DNA of 8,708 bases, from contig CBDVCD010000137.1 of assembly GCA_965372385.1 (NCBI GenBank), positions 1 through 8,708 on the forward strand, in the 5' to 3' direction. The notes below the pieces were generated by a model that did no database searches, was not told where the DNA came from, and worked only from the letters and a program-made list of their open reading frames with translations. Shown one piece after another: positions 6,623 to 8,708 of the stretch. This stretch comes from JASJBU01 sp965372385. GTDB taxonomy: Bacteria > Pseudomonadota > Gammaproteobacteria > Chromatiales > Chromatiaceae. How positions within the stretch are numbered: position 1 is the stretch's first letter; each line of letters opens with the position of its first letter. The position numbers were made by a program, and so were the translations under genes.

Positions 6623-7721
6623 ATGCAAGAGATCAATCCAATCATCCATAAGATTCACGACCTGAAGGGGCGTGCCCAGTCCCTTAGGGGGTATCTTTGA
6701 CTTCGAGGAGAAGCAAGAGCGCCTGACCGAGGTCCTCAGGGAACTGGAAGACCCGGAGATCTGGAGCAACCAGGAACGGGCCCAGGCCCTCGGGCGGGAA
6801 CGCTCCAGCCTGGAGACGGTGGTGCTGACCCTCGAAGAGCTCTTCGGCGGTCTGGACGATGCCGCCGAACTGCTGGAGATGGCCGTGGAGGAGGGAGACG
6901 AAGCGGCGGTTTCCGCCATTGAAGGCGATCTCGAGACCTATGAAAAGCAGGTCTCCGAGCTGGAGTTTCGCCGCATGTTCTCTGGTGAGATGGATCCCTG
7001 CAATGCCTTTCTGGATATCCAGGCGGGTTCGGGTGGCACCGAGGCCCAGGACTGGGCCGAGATGTTGTTACGCATGTACCTGCGCTGGGGCGAGCATCAC
7101 GGCTTCAAGACTGAGATCATCGAGGCGTCCGCCGGAGAGGTGGCGGGTATCAAGAGCGCCACGGTCCGCTTTGAAGGGGATTATGTGTTTGGTTGGCTGC
7201 GTACGGAGATCGGCGTACACCGCCTGGTGAGAAAATCTCCCTTCGATTCGGGCAACCGCCGGCATACCTCCTTCGCGGCGGTCTTTGTCTCTCCTGAGGT
7301 CGACGATTCCATTGAGATCGAGATCAACCCGGCCGATCTGCGCATCGATGTCTACCGTGCCAGTGGCGCCGGTGGGCAGCACGTCAACCGGACGGAATCG
7401 GCGGTGCGCATCACCCACAACCCCACCGGGGTTGTGGTGCAGTGTCAGAACGACCGTTCCCAGCACAAGAACAAGGCCACGGCGATGAAACAGCTGAAGG
7501 CCAAGCTCTATGAGTTGGAGATCCAGAAGCGTAATGCCAGTCAGCAGGAGGTGGAGGAGACCAAGTCCGATATCGGCTGGGGCAGCCAGATCCGCTCCTA
7601 TGTGCTGGATGCCTCCCGCATCAAGGATCTGCGCACCAATGTGGAGACCGGCAACACCCAGGCCGTGCTGGATGGCGCCCTCGATCAGTTTATCGAGGCC
7701 AGCCTGAAGAGCGGTTTATAA
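6623..7721 (+). CDS. prfB: Peptide chain release factor 2 (programmed +1 frameshift)
   Basis: RF2 recognises UGA and UAA stop codons in the ribosomal A site and triggers peptidyl-tRNA hydrolysis. Translation starts at ATG 6623, reads 25 codons to an in-frame TGA at 6698-6700, shifts +1 and continues from GAC at 6699 to TAA at 7719-7721, giving 365 aa as in E. coli. The anticodon-like SPF tripeptide is at 205-207 and the catalytic GGQ at 250-252, where the Gln is normally methylated by PrmC. Residue 246 is Ala, the common state, unlike the Thr of E. coli K-12. The first domain is helical and charged as usual. The ribosome binding site is poor. lysS follows 158 bases downstream in the same direction, the familiar gammaproteobacterial pairing. 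An automatic caller would miss the first 25 codons and place the start at the GTG at 6672 in the shifted frame. Confidence 0.98.
6686..6701 (+). promoter_or_regulatory. prfB programmed +1 frameshift site
   Basis: AGGGGGTATCTTTGAC contains the three classic elements: an internal Shine-Dalgarno-like AGGGGG at 6686-6691, the slippery CTT codon at 6695-6697 after a three-base spacer, and a TGA followed by C, a poor termination context. When RF2 is scarce, the slow UGA lets the peptidyl-tRNA slip +1 and full-length RF2 is made; when RF2 is plentiful, synthesis stops after 25 codons. This is autoregulation at translation. Confidence 0.97.
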
Positions 7722-7732
7722 GACTTCGTTTG

Positions 7733-7846
7733 CACCACGAAGTACACGAAGCGCACGAAGAAATATAGGGCTTGATGTGGTATTCAATGTAATGAAAGTG
7801 GCGCATAGGAATAATGAACTTCGTGTCCTCTGTGCTCTTCGTGGTG
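7733..7846. repeat. Imperfect inverted repeat between prfB and lysS
   Basis: A 28-base left arm (7733-7760) and a 28-base right arm (7819-7846) are reverse complements at 22 of 28 positions by my count, including a perfect CACCACGAAG / CTTCGTGGTG at the outer ends. The arms flank a 58-base A/T-richer spacer. The left arm is itself three units with a nine-base period, each ending CACGAAG. The long spacer and the lack of a T-run after the right arm argue against an intrinsic terminator. The look is that of a dispersed intergenic repeat or small non-autonomous element. The lysS promoter, if separate, would have to lie in this gap, but I see no convincing one. Confidence 0.75.
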
Positions 7847-7879
7847 AAATAATCTTTTCCAATCAATGAAATTGAAGTA

Positions 7880-8708
7880 ATGAACGATCAGCTACAGGAC
7901 GAAAACAAGCTCATCGCCCAGCGGCGTGAAAAACTCGAACAGCTGCGTGAGAACGGCAATGCCTTTCCCAACGATTTTCGGCGCGATTGCATGGCCGGTG
8001 AACTGCATGCGGAGTATGGCGAGAAATCAGATGAAGCGCTGGAGGCCCTGGGTCTGCGGGTGAGTATCGCCGGCCGCATGATGAGCCGCCGGGTGATGGG
8101 CAAGGCCAGCTTTGCCCATCTACAGGACATGTCTGGTCGCATGCAGCTCTTTGTGCAGCGGGATGCCCTGGAGGAGGGTGTCTATAACACCCAGTTCAAG
8201 AAGTGGGATATTGGGGACATCATTGGCGCGGAGGGACGGCTGTTCAAGACCAAGACCGGAGAGTTGTCGGTGAAGGTCGACAGCGTCAGACTGCTGACCA
8301 AGGCGTTGCGCCCCCTGCCGGAAAAATTCCATGGCCTGTCGGATCAGGAGCAGCGTTATCGTCAGCGCTATGTGGATCTGATCATGAACGAGGCGACCCG
8401 GGAGACCTTCCGCACCCGCACCCGCATCGTGCAGTTCATCCGCCACTATCTCAACGAAAAGCAGTTCATGGAGGTGGAGACCCCCATGATGCAGCTGATC
8501 CCGGGTGGCGCCGCCGCGCGGCCTTTTACCACCAAACACAATGCCCTGGATATGGATCTGTTCCTGCGCATCGCTCCGGAACTCTATCTCAAACGGCTGG
8601 TGGTGGGTGGTTTCGAGCGGGTCTATGAGATCAACCGCAACTTCCGTAACGAGGGACTCTCCACCCGGCACAATCCTGAATTCACCATGCTGGAGTTCTA
8701 TGAGGCCT
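7880..8708 (+). CDS. lysS: Lysyl-tRNA synthetase, class II (partial, cut by window end)
   Basis: Charges tRNA-Lys with lysine using ATP in the cytoplasm. The first 276 residues of an expected ~500 are present. After a charged N-terminal helix (residues 1-30), residues about 60-150 form the OB-fold that binds the anticodon. The class II catalytic core begins with motif 1 around FIRHYLNEKQFMEVETP, then a GGAAARPF segment, and motif 2 with F255-R256-N257-E258-G259 followed by STRHNPEFTMLEFYEA, where R256 is the ATP-contacting arginine. Motif 3 lies beyond the window. The start at ATG 7880 gives the usual N-terminus, but the Shine-Dalgarno before it is weak. A four-codon reading frame at 7866 (MKLK) directly upstream is too short to call. 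Confidence 0.97.
   Translation, partial: MNDQLQDENKLIAQRREKLEQLRENGNAFPNDFRRDCMAGELHAEYGEKSDEALEALGLRVSIAGRMMSRRVMGKASFAHLQDMSGRMQLFVQRDALEEGVYNTQFKKWDIGDIIGAEGRLFKTKTGELSVKVDSVRLLTKALRPLPEKFHGLSDQEQRYRQRYVDLIMNEATRETFRTRTRIVQFIRHYLNEKQFMEVETPMMQLIPGGAAARPFTTKHNALDMDLFLRIAPELYLKRLVVGGFERVYEINRNFRNEGLSTRHNPEFTMLEFYEA

Noticed and set aside
7733..7846. Inverted repeat as a rho-independent terminator of prfB
   Set aside because: The 58-base spacer is far too long for a terminator loop and no T-tract follows the right arm.
7866..7880. Four-codon leader peptide (MKLK) before lysS
   Set aside because: Short ATG-to-stop runs arise by chance, there is no ribosome binding site, and no attenuator structure is visible.
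8120..8671. Minus-strand frame of 183 codons opposite lysS
   Set aside because: The plus strand encodes the OB-fold and class II motifs of LysS without interruption. The antisense frame has no recognisable domain.

Overview
The window looks like chromosomal DNA of a gammaproteobacterium. The right part carries prfB (release factor 2, with the classic programmed +1 frameshift) followed by lysS, the same order as in E. coli and many other Gammaproteobacteria. The RF2 length (365 aa) and motif numbering match E. coli. The fairly high G+C by eye and the style of the intergenic repeat would fit a Chromatiales-like lineage, but that placement is a guess.

Layout. Positions 4-5914 (+) hold four tightly packed genes in one apparent operon: a 138-aa HEPN-like helical protein, a 431-aa MinD/ParA-type ATPase with an unassigned N-terminal domain, a 481-aa P-loop ATPase, and a 918-aa fusion of a phospholipase-D-type nuclease domain with an SNF2-type helicase. 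The first two junctions are 4-base ATGA overlaps and the third gap is 3 bases. Positions 5934-6554 (-) hold a decayed C-terminal piece of a subtilisin-family (S8) peptidase, interrupted by one in-frame TAA and lacking its catalytic domain. Positions 6623-7721 (+) are prfB. Positions 7722-7879 are an intergenic gap dominated by an imperfect 28-base inverted repeat. lysS starts at 7880 and runs off the right edge.

How the parts fit. The four-gene operon has the composition expected of an anti-invader (phage or plasmid) defence module: a probable nuclease-helicase effector, two NTPases that could sense, regulate or assemble, and a HEPN-like small protein. I do not recognise this exact combination as a named system, so it is the main candidate for something undescribed. 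The peptidase remnant next door suggests that the slot upstream of prfB has received defence-type genes more than once. prfB and lysS are housekeeping translation genes that mark the conserved edge of the island.
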